A stretch of 7,771 bases of DNA from NCBI GenBank assembly GCA_025963345.1, contig JAOPUS010000200.1, positions 1 to 7,771 on the forward strand, in the 5' to 3' direction. The notes under the pieces are model-generated. The model was not told the origin of the DNA. It did not search any database and worked only from the letters and a program-made list of their open reading frames with translations. Positions 1 through 6,448 of the stretch are shown here, piece by piece. Source of the stretch: Blastococcus sp. Its GTDB lineage: Bacteria; Actinomycetota; Actinomycetes; Mycobacteriales; Geodermatophilaceae. A program made the translations under genes and the position numbers. How positions within the stretch are numbered: the first letter of the stretch is position 1; every line of letters starts with the position of its first letter.

Positions 1-307
1 GACCGTGGTCCTGACCGCGGGGCGCCAGACGGCGGCGGAGCTGACCCGGGCGCTGCTCGGGGATGCCTCGCCCGAGATCCTCGACCACGAGGACGTCGCT
101 GACGCGTTCGGCGAGATCGCCAACGTGGTCGGGGGCAACGTGAAGGCGGCCCTGCCCGGCCCGTCCGGCCTCAGCCTGCCGGAGGTCGGCGACGCGCCGG
201 CCGTGCGCAACCCGGCGGACCTGTGCCGCGTTGACGTTCTGTGGCGCGGCGAGCCGCTCTCGATCTCGGTGCAGGGTGCCCTGCCGGCCCTGCCCACCCT
301 CTCCTAG
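1..307 (+). CDS. CheX-family chemotaxis phosphatase, C-terminal part (5'-truncated)
   Basis: The gene runs in from upstream: the reading frame is open from base 2 and the GTG at 5 is probably internal. About 100 residues are visible, against roughly 150 for a full CheX domain. Counting from that GTG, the segment ending near residue 50 contains GEIANVVGGN, with Glu37, Asn40 and Asn45. This matches the ExxN...N signature of the CheC/CheX/FliY phosphatases, whose Glu and Asn side chains act on the aspartyl phosphate of CheY-P. The remainder has the beta-strand character of the family (SISVQGALPAL near the end). The gene lies 34 bp before a CheY-like receiver in the same direction, so it probably dephosphorylates that receiver in the cytoplasm. 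The family call is firm; the assignment of its partner is inferred from position. Confidence 0.8.
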   Translation, partial: TVVLTAGRQTAAELTRALLGDASPEILDHEDVADAFGEIANVVGGNVKAALPGPSGLSLPEVGDAPAVRNPADLCRVDVLWRGEPLSISVQGALPALPTLS

Positions 308-330
308 CCCCTGATCCGCGCAACAAGAAC

Positions 331-334
331 GGAG
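331..334 (+). promoter_or_regulatory. Shine-Dalgarno GGAG that selects a GTG start
   Basis: GGAG lies 7 nt before the GTG at 342, in the 34-bp gap after the CheX gene. It supports GTG 342 as the start of the receiver, whose first residues MKILVADDS are the canonical receiver N-terminus. Confidence 0.7.
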
Positions 335-341
335 TGTCCTT

Positions 342-704
342 GTGAAGATCCTCGTCGCCGACGACAGCCGCGTGATGCGGCAGATCGTCATCCGTACCCT
401 GCGTCAGGCCGGTTACGACGACCACGAGATCGTCGAGGCCGAGGACGGCGCGGACGCGCTGGCCAAGGTGTCGTCGGAGTCGCCCGACCTGGTCCTGTCG
501 GACTGGAACATGCCGAACATGAGCGGCATCGAGTGCCTCCAGGCGCTGCGCTCGTCGGGCTCGGCCGTGCCGTTCGGTTTCGTCACCTCGGAGGGTTCGC
601 CGGAGATGCGGGAGAAGGCGGCCAACGCCGGCGCCCTGTTCCTCATCGCCAAGCCGTTCACCGAGGACACGTTCAAGGAGCACCTGGACGGGGTCATCTC
701 ATGA
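342..704 (+). CDS. CheY-like single-domain response regulator
   Basis: This 120-residue protein is a lone receiver domain with no output domain, the normal length for CheY. The acidic pair is Asp7-Asp8 (VADDS). The phospho-acceptor is Asp54 in LSDWNMPNMSG. The conserved Thr is Thr82 (FVTSEG), and the conserved Lys is Lys104 in AKPFT. It would accept phosphate from a CheA-like kinase and act through protein contacts such as the flagellar switch; neither kinase nor switch gene is in view. In a simple alignment the place of CheY Tyr106 (three residues before the Lys) holds Leu101, with Phe100 next to it, so the aromatic switch is altered or shifted. It sits between two CheX-type genes, and its stop overlaps the next start as ATGA. 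The receiver call is very secure; 'CheY' rather than another stand-alone receiver rests on the CheX neighbours. Confidence 0.93.
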   Translation: MKILVADDSRVMRQIVIRTLRQAGYDDHEIVEAEDGADALAKVSSESPDLVLSDWNMPNMSGIECLQALRSSGSAVPFGFVTSEGSPEMREKAANAGALFLIAKPFTEDTFKEHLDGVIS

Positions 705-1183
705 CCACCGTCCTGCTGCCCGCCGCCAAGGACGTCCGCGACATGCTCGCGGGTCTCGTCGGCCGGAACGTCACCGTCTCCCCCGGCGCCCCGGTCACCC
801 CGGAGCCGGAACGGCCCGTCGCCGTCGCCGTCTACGTGGCCCCGGACATGTCGGTCAACGCGCTCTGCCTCATGGACCTGGGTGCGTCGGCCTACACGGG
901 CGGTGCGCTGGCGCTGCTGCCCCCTGGCGGCTGCCAGGACGCGGTCGAGGAGGACGGCGAGCTGAGCACGATGCTCGTCGAGGCGCTCCACGAGGTCGTC
1001 AACGTGCTCTCGGCGCTGTTCAACACCCCGGGCGCACCGCACTCGAAGCTGCACAGGCTGTACGCGCCCGGCGAAGAGGTCGCCGCGGACCTGGCGGGGA
1101 TGCTCGCCGGCTTCAACCGCATCGACCTCGACGTCGAGGTGCAGGGCTACGGAAAGGGATCGCTCTCTCTCGTCCTGCCGTAA
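701..1183 (+). CDS. Diverged CheX/CheC-like protein, probable second phosphatase of the receiver
   Basis: The protein has 160 residues and starts at the ATG that overlaps the receiver stop (ATGA, 701-704); GGGG at 690-693 is the likely ribosome binding site. The frame is open further upstream, but that part lies within the receiver gene. The N-terminal half has hydrophobic strands (VAVAVYV near 40-46 and a GGALALLPP stretch at 67-75). A long helix around 88-108 contains EALHEVVNVLSALFN, giving Glu98-x-x-Asn101 and Asn108, the spacing of the catalytic ExxN motif of CheC/CheX phosphatases. Its length also fits a CheX domain. I did not recognise it by overall sequence; the call rests on this motif, size and gene order. 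It may be an active phosphatase, a non-catalytic paralogue that binds the receiver, or an unrelated alpha/beta protein. Translation is probably coupled to the receiver. Confidence 0.6.
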   Translation: MTTVLLPAAKDVRDMLAGLVGRNVTVSPGAPVTPEPERPVAVAVYVAPDMSVNALCLMDLGASAYTGGALALLPPGGCQDAVEEDGELSTMLVEALHEVVNVLSALFNTPGAPHSKLHRLYAPGEEVAADLAGMLAGFNRIDLDVEVQGYGKGSLSLVLP

Positions 1184-1194
1184 CTCGGTGACAC

Positions 1195-1213
1195 TGCGGT
1201 CCTCCGGACCGCA
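1195..1213 (+). terminator. Hairpin 12 nt after the chemotaxis operon
   Basis: TGCGGTCC and GGACCGCA form a perfect 8-bp stem around a TCC loop, 11 bases after the last stop (1183). There is no T-run after it, as is common for terminators in high-GC actinobacteria. It probably ends or trims the operon transcript. Confidence 0.55.
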
Positions 1214-1324
1214 CCGCGGCCAGGAGCGCGTTCCCCTCCTGCGCTGAGCACCACCGTCGCTTCTCGCGGAGACCCCTCGGACCCCCGCTCGGCGCGACAC
1301 CCGGTGGCCTTTCACAACCAGAGA

Positions 1325-1369
1325 CGCCCCGGGGCGGCGCCGGAACTTCCGTTCCCGCCGCCCCGGGCG
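1325..1369. terminator. Large GC-rich hairpin between convergent operons, likely bidirectional terminator
   Basis: Bases 1328-1339 pair with 1356-1367 (CCCGGGGCGGCG with CGCCGCCCCGGG) as a 12-bp stem. After a 2-nt bulge (1340-1341) the inner GGAAC (1342-1346) pairs with GTTCC (1351-1355) around a TTCC tetraloop. Outside the main stem, CG at 1325-1326 can pair with CG at 1368-1369 across a single-base bulge. The structure lies between the ends of two converging transcription units (stops at 1183 and 1439) and is symmetric enough to act on both strands. A neighbouring smaller stem, GGCCCC-AGA-GGGGTC at 1396-1410, with one G-T pair, lies nearer the minus-strand gene end. Confidence 0.6.
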
Positions 1370-1438
1370 CACTGCTCTGTGGGTCGCGGCGAGTGGGCCC
1401 CAGAGGGGTCTGCGAGGCCGTGACGGATCCGGCTCCAC

Positions 1439-1894
1439 TCAGGCCAGGGCCGGCTCGCAGTCGGCCGTCGTCGGCAGGCAGGCCCAGACGTGCTTGTGGC
1501 CGCCGTCGACGTACCACCCGTGCGCGACGGCGAGCCGCGCGACCAGGTGCAGGCCCATCCCGCCCTGTGCGGGATCGCGGTCGACGGCCGGGGCGGGCAT
1601 CGTCTCCGCCGCCCGGTCGCTGACGTCGAGCAGCCAGCCGCCGCTGCCGGCGACGACGGTCGCGACGACCGGGTGCTTCCCGTGCCGCAGCGCGTTAGAC
1701 GCCAGCTCGTCGAACGCCAGGACCAGGCTTTCGCCGGCGTCGTTCTGCGCGTCCCCCGGGAAGCCCACCCCGCCCAGCCGGGTGCGGAGCCCGGCGCGGG
1801 CGGCGGGCAGTTCGGCCACCGTGCCGAGATCCCAGCGCCACACCTCGCCCCGGCCGTCCGGCAACGGGCGCAGTGGCCACGCGAGCCGCCCCAT
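1439..1894 (-). CDS. RsbW/SpoIIAB-like ATP-binding protein (anti-sigma factor / serine kinase, HATPase_c_2)
   Basis: This 151-residue protein has the GHKL ATPase fold of the anti-sigma kinases. The N box is at about 59-71 (LAFDELASNALRHG, with Glu63 and Asn67). The segment replacing the G1 box is Asp90-Val-Ser-Asp93. The G2 glycines are in GGMGLHLVARLA at 111-122. Family members phosphorylate a serine or threonine in a STAS-domain anti-anti-sigma factor and sequester a sigma factor when the STAS protein is phosphorylated; many actinobacterial versions have no proven partner. The start is the ATG at 1894, with a GGGGGG Shine-Dalgarno (1902-1907) 7 nt before it. It lies 60 bp downstream of a PP2C phosphatase on the same strand with no clear promoter between them, so the two are probably co-transcribed. 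This pairs the kinase with a phosphatase of opposite action. The family is secure; the target is unknown. Confidence 0.88.
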   Translation of the reverse strand: MGRLAWPLRPLPDGRGEVWRWDLGTVAELPAARAGLRTRLGGVGFPGDAQNDAGESLVLAFDELASNALRHGKHPVVATVVAGSGGWLLDVSDRAAETMPAPAVDRDPAQGGMGLHLVARLAVAHGWYVDGGHKHVWACLPTTADCEPALA

Positions 1895-1954
1895 CGTGTC
1901 GCCCCCCGATCGCCGGTATCAAGCCACACCGGGGTTGCCCACTCGGTCCGCCGG

Positions 1955-3661
1955 TCAACCGTGACGCACGCCCCTTCCTGAACGCTCCAGGTCACGAGGG
2001 CGGGAAGTCGAGAGTCGGACGGCGACGATCGCCACGTCGTCCTGGGGTGTGCCCTGCAGCATCTCTTCCAGGAGCGCGTCGCAGAACTCCTCCAGCGGCG
2101 TGCCCACCAGCGTGGCGAGCTGGTCGACGAGGCGGCTCATCCCCTCGTCGAGGGTGCTCCCGCGCCGCTCGATCAGGCCGTCGGTGTACAGCAGCACCGT
2201 GGCCCCCGGCACGAGGTCGAGGGCGGACTCCGGGCGCTCGGCCGTGCAGTCCACTCCCAGCATCAGGTCGCCGATCCGGCCGCCGAGGACGGTGGCGGTG
2301 CCGTCGGGGGCGACCACGATCGGCGGCGGGTGGCCGGCGTTGGCCCAGCGGAGCCGGCTCGCCCCGTCGCCCTCACCGGAGGGCTCGATCCGGGCGACCG
2401 CCGCGGTCGCGAGGGTGTCGGTGTGCATGTCCGCGATCGCCTCGTCCAGGCCGCGGAGCACCTCGGCCGGGCCGGCCCCGCTGTAGTGGGCGATCCCCCG
2501 CAGCAGCGCCCGCAGCTGGCCCATCGACGCAGCGGCCGCGGTGTCGTGGCCCACGACGTCGCCGATCACGAGGACCGGCGTCCCGTCGCGCTGCGGGAAC
2601 GCGTCGTACCAGTCGCCGCCCACGCGGGCGGCCTCCGCGGCGGGGACGTACCGCACCACGATCTCCGCATCCCCCATCGCCGGCGGATCGGTCAGCAGGC
2701 TGCGCTGGAGGGCCTCGGCCAGCTGTGCCTGCTCGCTCTGCCGGTGCACCCGGGCGACGGCCCGGCCGGCCTCGGCTGCGACCTGGCGGGCGGTCTCCAG
2801 GTCCTCCTCGTCGAGTGTGCGCCCGGCGTCGAGATACAGGGTGAGGACGCCGACGGTGCGGTCCTCCGCGGTCAGCGGCAGCACCACTGCCGTCTCCGGG
2901 TGCAGGGCGGCGAGCAGGTCACGCGACGGGCCGGGCCGCATGAGGCGCAGGACGGCGTCGACCGGCTCGGTCGCCGGTGTCCCGGTCCGCAGCGCCTGGG
3001 CGACGGGGGAGGTGCCGGGCAGGGAGTCCAAGCGGACGACGGTGTACCGCTGCATGAGCGGGCGGCGGTCCGGGTCGGCGTGCCAGGAGCCGACGTCGCG
3101 GGCGCGGCCCTTACGGTCGACCACGGTGACGATGCAGCCGTCGGTCAGGACGGGCACGACCAGCTGGGCCAGCCGGCCGAGGGCCGACTCGGTGTCGAGC
3201 TCCCCGGTCAGTTCGGCGCTCACCCGGGCCAGCAGTGACGTCCGCGCGGTGGCGCGGCGTGCGGACGCCTCGGCGTCGCGCCGGTCGGTGGCGTCGAGCA
3301 CGTAGACGGCCAGACCGTCCGGCCCTGGCCACACCCGCACCTCGGCCCAGCCCTCCCGGGCACCGTGCGGGGCCGTCTCGAAGGTCACCGGACGGCCCGT
3401 GGCGACGGCGGCCCGATAGGTCTCCTCGATGTAGCTGCCGGAGATGTGGGGGAAGGCATCCCACAGCGATTCGCCGATGACCTCGCCCCGTGGGCGGTTC
3501 ATCAACCGTTCGGCCTCGGCGTTGACGTAGCGGAACCGCCACTGGGTGTCCAGGAAGCAGAAGGCCGCGGGCATCGTCTCGAGGAACCGCACCAGGTCGG
3601 CGCCGTGGCGCTCGCCGCGCGGGACGGGGAAGCCGCCGAGCCGCCAGTCGCTCTCGCCCAC
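1955..3661 (-). CDS. PAS-GAF-PP2C (SpoIIE/RsbU-type) serine phosphatase
   Basis: The protein has 568 residues from the GTG at 3661. A PAS domain spans about 25-130 (FCFLDTQWRFRYVN at 35-47), a GAF domain about 145-305, and a SpoIIE-type PP2C domain about 330-550. Metal-binding motifs are intact: GGDWYDAF (348-355), GDVVGHD (367-373), LLYTDG (490-495) and the late Asp-Asp at 541-542. NAGHPP at 441-446 is the usual family block. It would dephosphorylate a phospho-serine STAS protein in response to ligands or signals at PAS or GAF; no transmembrane segment is seen, so it is cytoplasmic. GTG 3661 is chosen because GGGGG (3669-3673) lies 7 nt before it, and because a plausible promoter lies just upstream. 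The frame opens further to an ATG at 3820, but that adds 53 low-complexity residues and has no properly spaced ribosome binding site. The RsbW-like gene follows 60 bp downstream, and a divergent paralogue lies upstream. Confidence 0.9.
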   Translation of the reverse strand: MGESDWRLGGFPVPRGERHGADLVRFLETMPAAFCFLDTQWRFRYVNAEAERLMNRPRGEVIGESLWDAFPHISGSYIEETYRAAVATGRPVTFETAPHGAREGWAEVRVWPGPDGLAVYVLDATDRRDAEASARRATARTSLLARVSAELTGELDTESALGRLAQLVVPVLTDGCIVTVVDRKGRARDVGSWHADPDRRPLMQRYTVVRLDSLPGTSPVAQALRTGTPATEPVDAVLRLMRPGPSRDLLAALHPETAVVLPLTAEDRTVGVLTLYLDAGRTLDEEDLETARQVAAEAGRAVARVHRQSEQAQLAEALQRSLLTDPPAMGDAEIVVRYVPAAEAARVGGDWYDAFPQRDGTPVLVIGDVVGHDTAAAASMGQLRALLRGIAHYSGAGPAEVLRGLDEAIADMHTDTLATAAVARIEPSGEGDGASRLRWANAGHPPPIVVAPDGTATVLGGRIGDLMLGVDCTAERPESALDLVPGATVLLYTDGLIERRGSTLDEGMSRLVDQLATLVGTPLEEFCDALLEEMLQGTPQDDVAIVAVRLSTSRPRDLERSGRGVRHG

Positions 3662-3668
3662 TGCGGTG

Positions 3669-3673
3669 CCCCC
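3669..3673 (-). promoter_or_regulatory. Shine-Dalgarno GGGGG favouring the GTG start at 3661
   Basis: On the minus strand GGGGG stands 7 nt before GTG 3661. The same G-run with 7-nt spacing precedes the downstream RsbW-like gene. The alternative ATG at 3820 has GGAG directly abutting it, too close to serve. Confidence 0.6.
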
Positions 3674-3757
3674 ACGTCCGGCCGCCTTCGTTGGTGGCCC
3701 CGCTGCTGGAGCGTCCGGGCCGACCGGCACGGTAACCGGGCGGACAAGGACACGGCG

Positions 3758-3786
3758 ATTGTGTCGATCACATCGGCCGCTGCCAA
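3758..3786 (-). promoter_or_regulatory. Predicted sigma70-type promoter of the minus-strand PP2C gene
   Basis: On the minus strand TTGGCA (3781-3786, 5 of 6 to TTGACA) and CACAAT (3758-3763, 4 of 6 to TATAAT) are separated by exactly 17 bp. Transcription would begin near 3751, leaving a leader of about 90 nt before GTG 3661. The -10 lies inside a short TGTG-N5-CACA inverted repeat (3761-3773 overlaps it), which could be incidental. Pattern match only. Confidence 0.4.
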
Positions 3787-3898
3787 GGAGGCGCGGAGCG
3801 GCGGCGCCGACAGTCGCCATCTCCGCGAACGGGTGACCTTGCGCTCACGATCGGGCGAGCCTCCGGTGGGGGGCCGGCGATGGGGCAGAGTGATCGAC

Positions 3899-5671
3899 AT
3901 GACCGGGGACGACGCGGCTCCGCTGCCCGCCGACCTGCTGCTGCAGGCCGTCGAGGGCATGGAGCGGCCACTGTTCGTCCTGGACGAGCGGTGGCGCTTT
4001 CGCTACATCAACCCCGCGGGTGCGCGGGTGATCAACCGCTCCGTCGTGAGCACGGTCGGCCGGGACATCTGGGTGGAATTCCCGGAGGCGCTGGGCGGTC
4101 CGTTCGAGGAGCTGTACCGGCGGGTGCGGGCGAACGGGGGATCGGGCAGCGCCGAGGACTGGTTCGAGCCCCTCGGCAGGTGGTTCCGGGCCGACGCCTT
4201 CTTGACCGACGCCGGTCTGGTGGTCACCTACGACGACGTCACCGAGCAACGCCGGACGGAGACGGAGCGGGCCGCGGCGGTGGCCGCCCGTGAGGAGGCG
4301 GCCGCCGAGGCCGCCCGGGCTGCGGCCGACGCGGAGCTGGCCGGGCGGCACCTGATGCTGCTCGGCGACATCAACCTGGCGATGACCTCGACGATCGACA
4401 CCGACGAGGCGGTCGAGCGATTCGCCCACCTCGTCGTCCCCCTGCTCGCCGACTGGTGCCTGGTCAGCGTGTTCGACCCCGACGGGACCCGCCGGGACGT
4501 CGGCCGGGCGCACCGCGACCCCGCGATGACGGCGGCCATGAACCGTTACGCCGACCTCCGGGTAACGAGCAACCTGTCAACGGCGCCGGTGCCCCAGCTG
4601 CGGCGCAGCCAGCACCCGGTGATCATCGGGGACTTCACGCCGGCCCACGCCCAGGCGATGGTCGCCAGCCCCGAGGCGCGCACAGCCCTCGCTGTGCTGC
4701 AGCCCAGTGCCGTCGCGGCGTTCCCGCTGATCGCCCGCGGTGAGGTGTTCGGCGCGCTCACCCTGGTCAACGGGCCCGAGCGAGGTCCGCACACGGTCTC
4801 CGAGCTCCGGACGGCGGAGATCGCCTCCCGCCGGGCGGCCCTGGCGCTGGACAACGCCCGGCTCGCCACGGCCAACCAGCAGGTGGCCGAGCGGCTGCAG
4901 CTGAGCCTGCTCTCCGCACCCGTGCAGCCCGACCAGCTGGAGCTCGCCGTCCGCTACCGGCCGGCCACCCAAGGGGTGTCGATCGGTGGGGACTGGTACG
5001 ACGCCTTCCTTCAGCCCGACGGCGACACCGTGCTCGTCATCGGCGACGTGATGGGCCACGACATCGAGGCCGCCGCGGCCATGGGCCAGGTCAAGACGCT
5101 GGTGCGGGGGATCGCCTTCGACCGGCTGGAGGAGCCGGCCGAGGTGCTGCGCCGGGTCGACCATGCGCTGGTCGGACTGGCCGTGCCCGCGATGGCGACC
5201 GCCCTGGTCTGCCGGGTGGAGCAGGACCCGGCCGACCGCGCCCACGGTCTGCGGCGGCTCCGCTGGGCCTCCGCCGGCCACCCCGAGCCGATGCTCCTGC
5301 TGGCCGACGGCTCCGTGGTGGATCTCTCCGCGCCGATCGGCCCGCCGCTGGGCATCGGCTGGCTCGGCCACCGGGCCGACGGCGTGGGCACGCTGCCCGA
5401 GGACAGCACTCTGCTGCTGTTCACCGACGGGCTGTTCGAGCGGCGCGGCGTACCACTGGACGACGGCCGCGAGCAGGTCCGCGAGGTCCTGCGTCGCTCG
5501 GCCGACCTCCCGCTGGATGCCCTCTGCGACCGGTTGCTCGCCGAGATGCTCGGGGAGGGTGTCGAGGACGACGTGGCGGTGCTCGCCGTCCGGGCACACC
5601 CGGTGCACGCGGAGCGCCCGCTCGCGGCCGGGCCGGAGATGCTGCCGCCCGCAGTCCCCCGCCCCGTCTGA
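3899..5671 (+). CDS. PAS-coiled coil-GAF-PP2C (SpoIIE/RsbU-type) serine phosphatase, paralogue of the divergent gene
   Basis: The protein has 590 residues from ATG 3899. A PAS domain covers about 15-118 (LFVLDERWRFRYIN at 25-38). An Ala/Glu/Arg-rich helix at about 115-150 is a likely coiled-coil linker, then comes a GAF domain at about 150-325 and a SpoIIE-type PP2C domain at about 345-566. Catalytic motifs are intact: GGDWYDAF (363-370), GDVMGHD (382-388), LLFTDG (506-511), Asp557-Asp558, and ASAGHPEP (457-464). It should act on a phosphorylated STAS-domain protein in the cytoplasm. The start is uncertain: GTG 3890, in frame three codons earlier, has GGGG 4 nt before it, while ATG 3899 has only a weak AGAG-type site. 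It mirrors the divergent gene domain for domain, but that gene lacks a comparable linker. It ends 22 bp before the convergent ZIP gene. Confidence 0.92.
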   Translation: MTGDDAAPLPADLLLQAVEGMERPLFVLDERWRFRYINPAGARVINRSVVSTVGRDIWVEFPEALGGPFEELYRRVRANGGSGSAEDWFEPLGRWFRADAFLTDAGLVVTYDDVTEQRRTETERAAAVAAREEAAAEAARAAADAELAGRHLMLLGDINLAMTSTIDTDEAVERFAHLVVPLLADWCLVSVFDPDGTRRDVGRAHRDPAMTAAMNRYADLRVTSNLSTAPVPQLRRSQHPVIIGDFTPAHAQAMVASPEARTALAVLQPSAVAAFPLIARGEVFGALTLVNGPERGPHTVSELRTAEIASRRAALALDNARLATANQQVAERLQLSLLSAPVQPDQLELAVRYRPATQGVSIGGDWYDAFLQPDGDTVLVIGDVMGHDIEAAAAMGQVKTLVRGIAFDRLEEPAEVLRRVDHALVGLAVPAMATALVCRVEQDPADRAHGLRRLRWASAGHPEPMLLLADGSVVDLSAPIGPPLGIGWLGHRADGVGTLPEDSTLLLFTDGLFERRGVPLDDGREQVREVLRRSADLPLDALCDRLLAEMLGEGVEDDVAVLAVRAHPVHAERPLAAGPEMLPPAVPRPV

Positions 5672-5693
5672 GGTCAGGCTTTCCCGTCGGGGC

Positions 5694-6443
5694 TCAGGCG
5701 AGGCTGATGGCGAAGGCGGTCAGGAAGCCGACCGTCGTGATCAGCCCGGTCCAGGCGTGGGTGTTCTCGAACGCCTCCGGGATCATGGTGTCGGCGATCA
5801 TCGTGAGGATCGCGCCGGCGGCCACTGCCGTGATCACCGCCTCGACCTCCGGAGCCGCGCCGCCGAGGAGGACGTAGCCGAGCAGCGCGGCCAGCCCGCT
5901 GGCAAGGGCGATCCCGCCCCAGACGCCGAAGACGTACCGGGCGGAGCGTCCGCTCCGCTTCATGCCGGCGGCGCTCGAGAGCCCTTCGGGGACGTTGGAG
6001 ATGAACACGGCGGCCAGCACCGACAGGCTCACCGAGCCACCGCCCAGCAGGCCGACGCCCAGCACCACGGACTCGGGGATGCCGTCCAGCAGTGCCCCGA
6101 TCGCGATGGCGGCGCCGCTGCCCTCCTGCTCGGACTCCGACGGCTGCTGGTCCCCCGACCGCTTCCGGTGCCGGGCGCCGCGGCGGGCGAGCACCAGGTT
6201 CGCGGCCAGGTAGACGAGGGCGCCGCCGAGGAAACCGAACGCGGTGGCGGCCAGGCCACCGGTCTGCGCGGCCTCCTCCATCAGGTCGAAGGCGACGGCG
6301 GAGATGAGGACGCCGGAGCCGAAGGCCATCACCGACGCGACGACCCTGGGCGGGACAGGGGTCAGCCAGGCGATCAGGGCGCCGATGACGAGCGCACCGC
6401 CACCGAGCAGCCCCCAGAGCCCTGCCTCGAGCCAGGTCGGCAA
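5694..6443 (-). CDS. ZIP-family divalent metal transporter with signature histidines replaced
   Basis: This 249-residue membrane protein has about eight hydrophobic segments (near 8-28, 33-55, 65-87, 111-134, 137-160, 170-193, 200-222, 230-249). A charged cytoplasmic loop (about 88-109) joins segments 3 and 4, the ZIP layout. The metal-site helices are recognisable: LLDGIPESVVLG (118-129) in segment 4 and FISNVPEGLSSA (147-158) in segment 5, with ADTMIPEAFE at 217-226. Where typical ZIPs have HNxPEG, segment 4 has Asp120 and Glu124, and segment 5 has Ser149, Asn150 and Glu153. Only His92 and His229 occur in the whole protein, neither in these motifs. The variable loop is not His-rich. It would move Zn, Fe, Mn or another metal into the cytoplasm; the substrate cannot be told. 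The start is TTG 6443 behind GGGAGGAG, 13 bp after the AAA ATPase stop. Confidence 0.88.
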   Translation of the reverse strand: MPTWLEAGLWGLLGGGALVIGALIAWLTPVPPRVVASVMAFGSGVLISAVAFDLMEEAAQTGGLAATAFGFLGGALVYLAANLVLARRGARHRKRSGDQQPSESEQEGSGAAIAIGALLDGIPESVVLGVGLLGGGSVSLSVLAAVFISNVPEGLSSAAGMKRSGRSARYVFGVWGGIALASGLAALLGYVLLGGAAPEVEAVITAVAAGAILTMIADTMIPEAFENTHAWTGLITTVGFLTAFAISLA

Positions 6444-6448
6444 GGGCG

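Larger units (their letters stand above)
3662..3898. promoter_or_regulatory. Divergent intergenic region between two PP2C paralogues
   Basis: These 237 bp separate the starts of two divergently read PAS-GAF-PP2C genes and must hold promoters for both. On the minus strand a promoter is seen at 3758-3786. On the plus strand the best I can find is TTGCGC at 3839-3844 followed after 17 bp by TCCGGT, a poor match, so the forward promoter may use another sigma factor. No sequence with the GTTT/GGGTA pattern of SigB/SigF-type promoters was evident. Confidence 0.5.

Noticed and set aside
413..1438. Long minus-strand open frame opposite the receiver and CheX-like genes
   Set aside because: Arg/Gly/Asp/Val-rich composition without any motif, antisense to two well-supported genes; long antisense frames are expected at this GC content.
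1895..1954. Internal promoter for the RsbW-like gene, from a TTGACC overlapping the PP2C stop
   Set aside because: No -10 element is found 16-19 bp downstream; co-transcription with the phosphatase is simpler.
1312..1995. 227-residue minus-strand frame overlapping the RsbW-like gene
   Set aside because: It is out of frame with the ATPase motifs and is rich in Arg, Ser, Thr and Trp; it also overlaps the end of the PP2C gene and the terminator hairpin.
3761..3773. TGTG-N5-CACA as a CRP/FNR-like operator
   Set aside because: Only four paired bases per arm and the spacing does not match the TGTGA-N6-TCACA pattern.
3365..3898. In-frame extension of the forward PP2C gene to an upstream start at 3365
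   Set aside because: It would overlap the divergent phosphatase gene, has no domain, and lies before the clear PAS domain; the start near 3899 (or GTG 3890) is far more likely.
5668..5697. CTGAG...CTCAG inverted repeat spanning the stops of the convergent PP2C and ZIP genes
   Set aside because: Only 5 bp of stem around a 20-nt loop, with at best a 3-bp inner stem; too weak to call a terminator.
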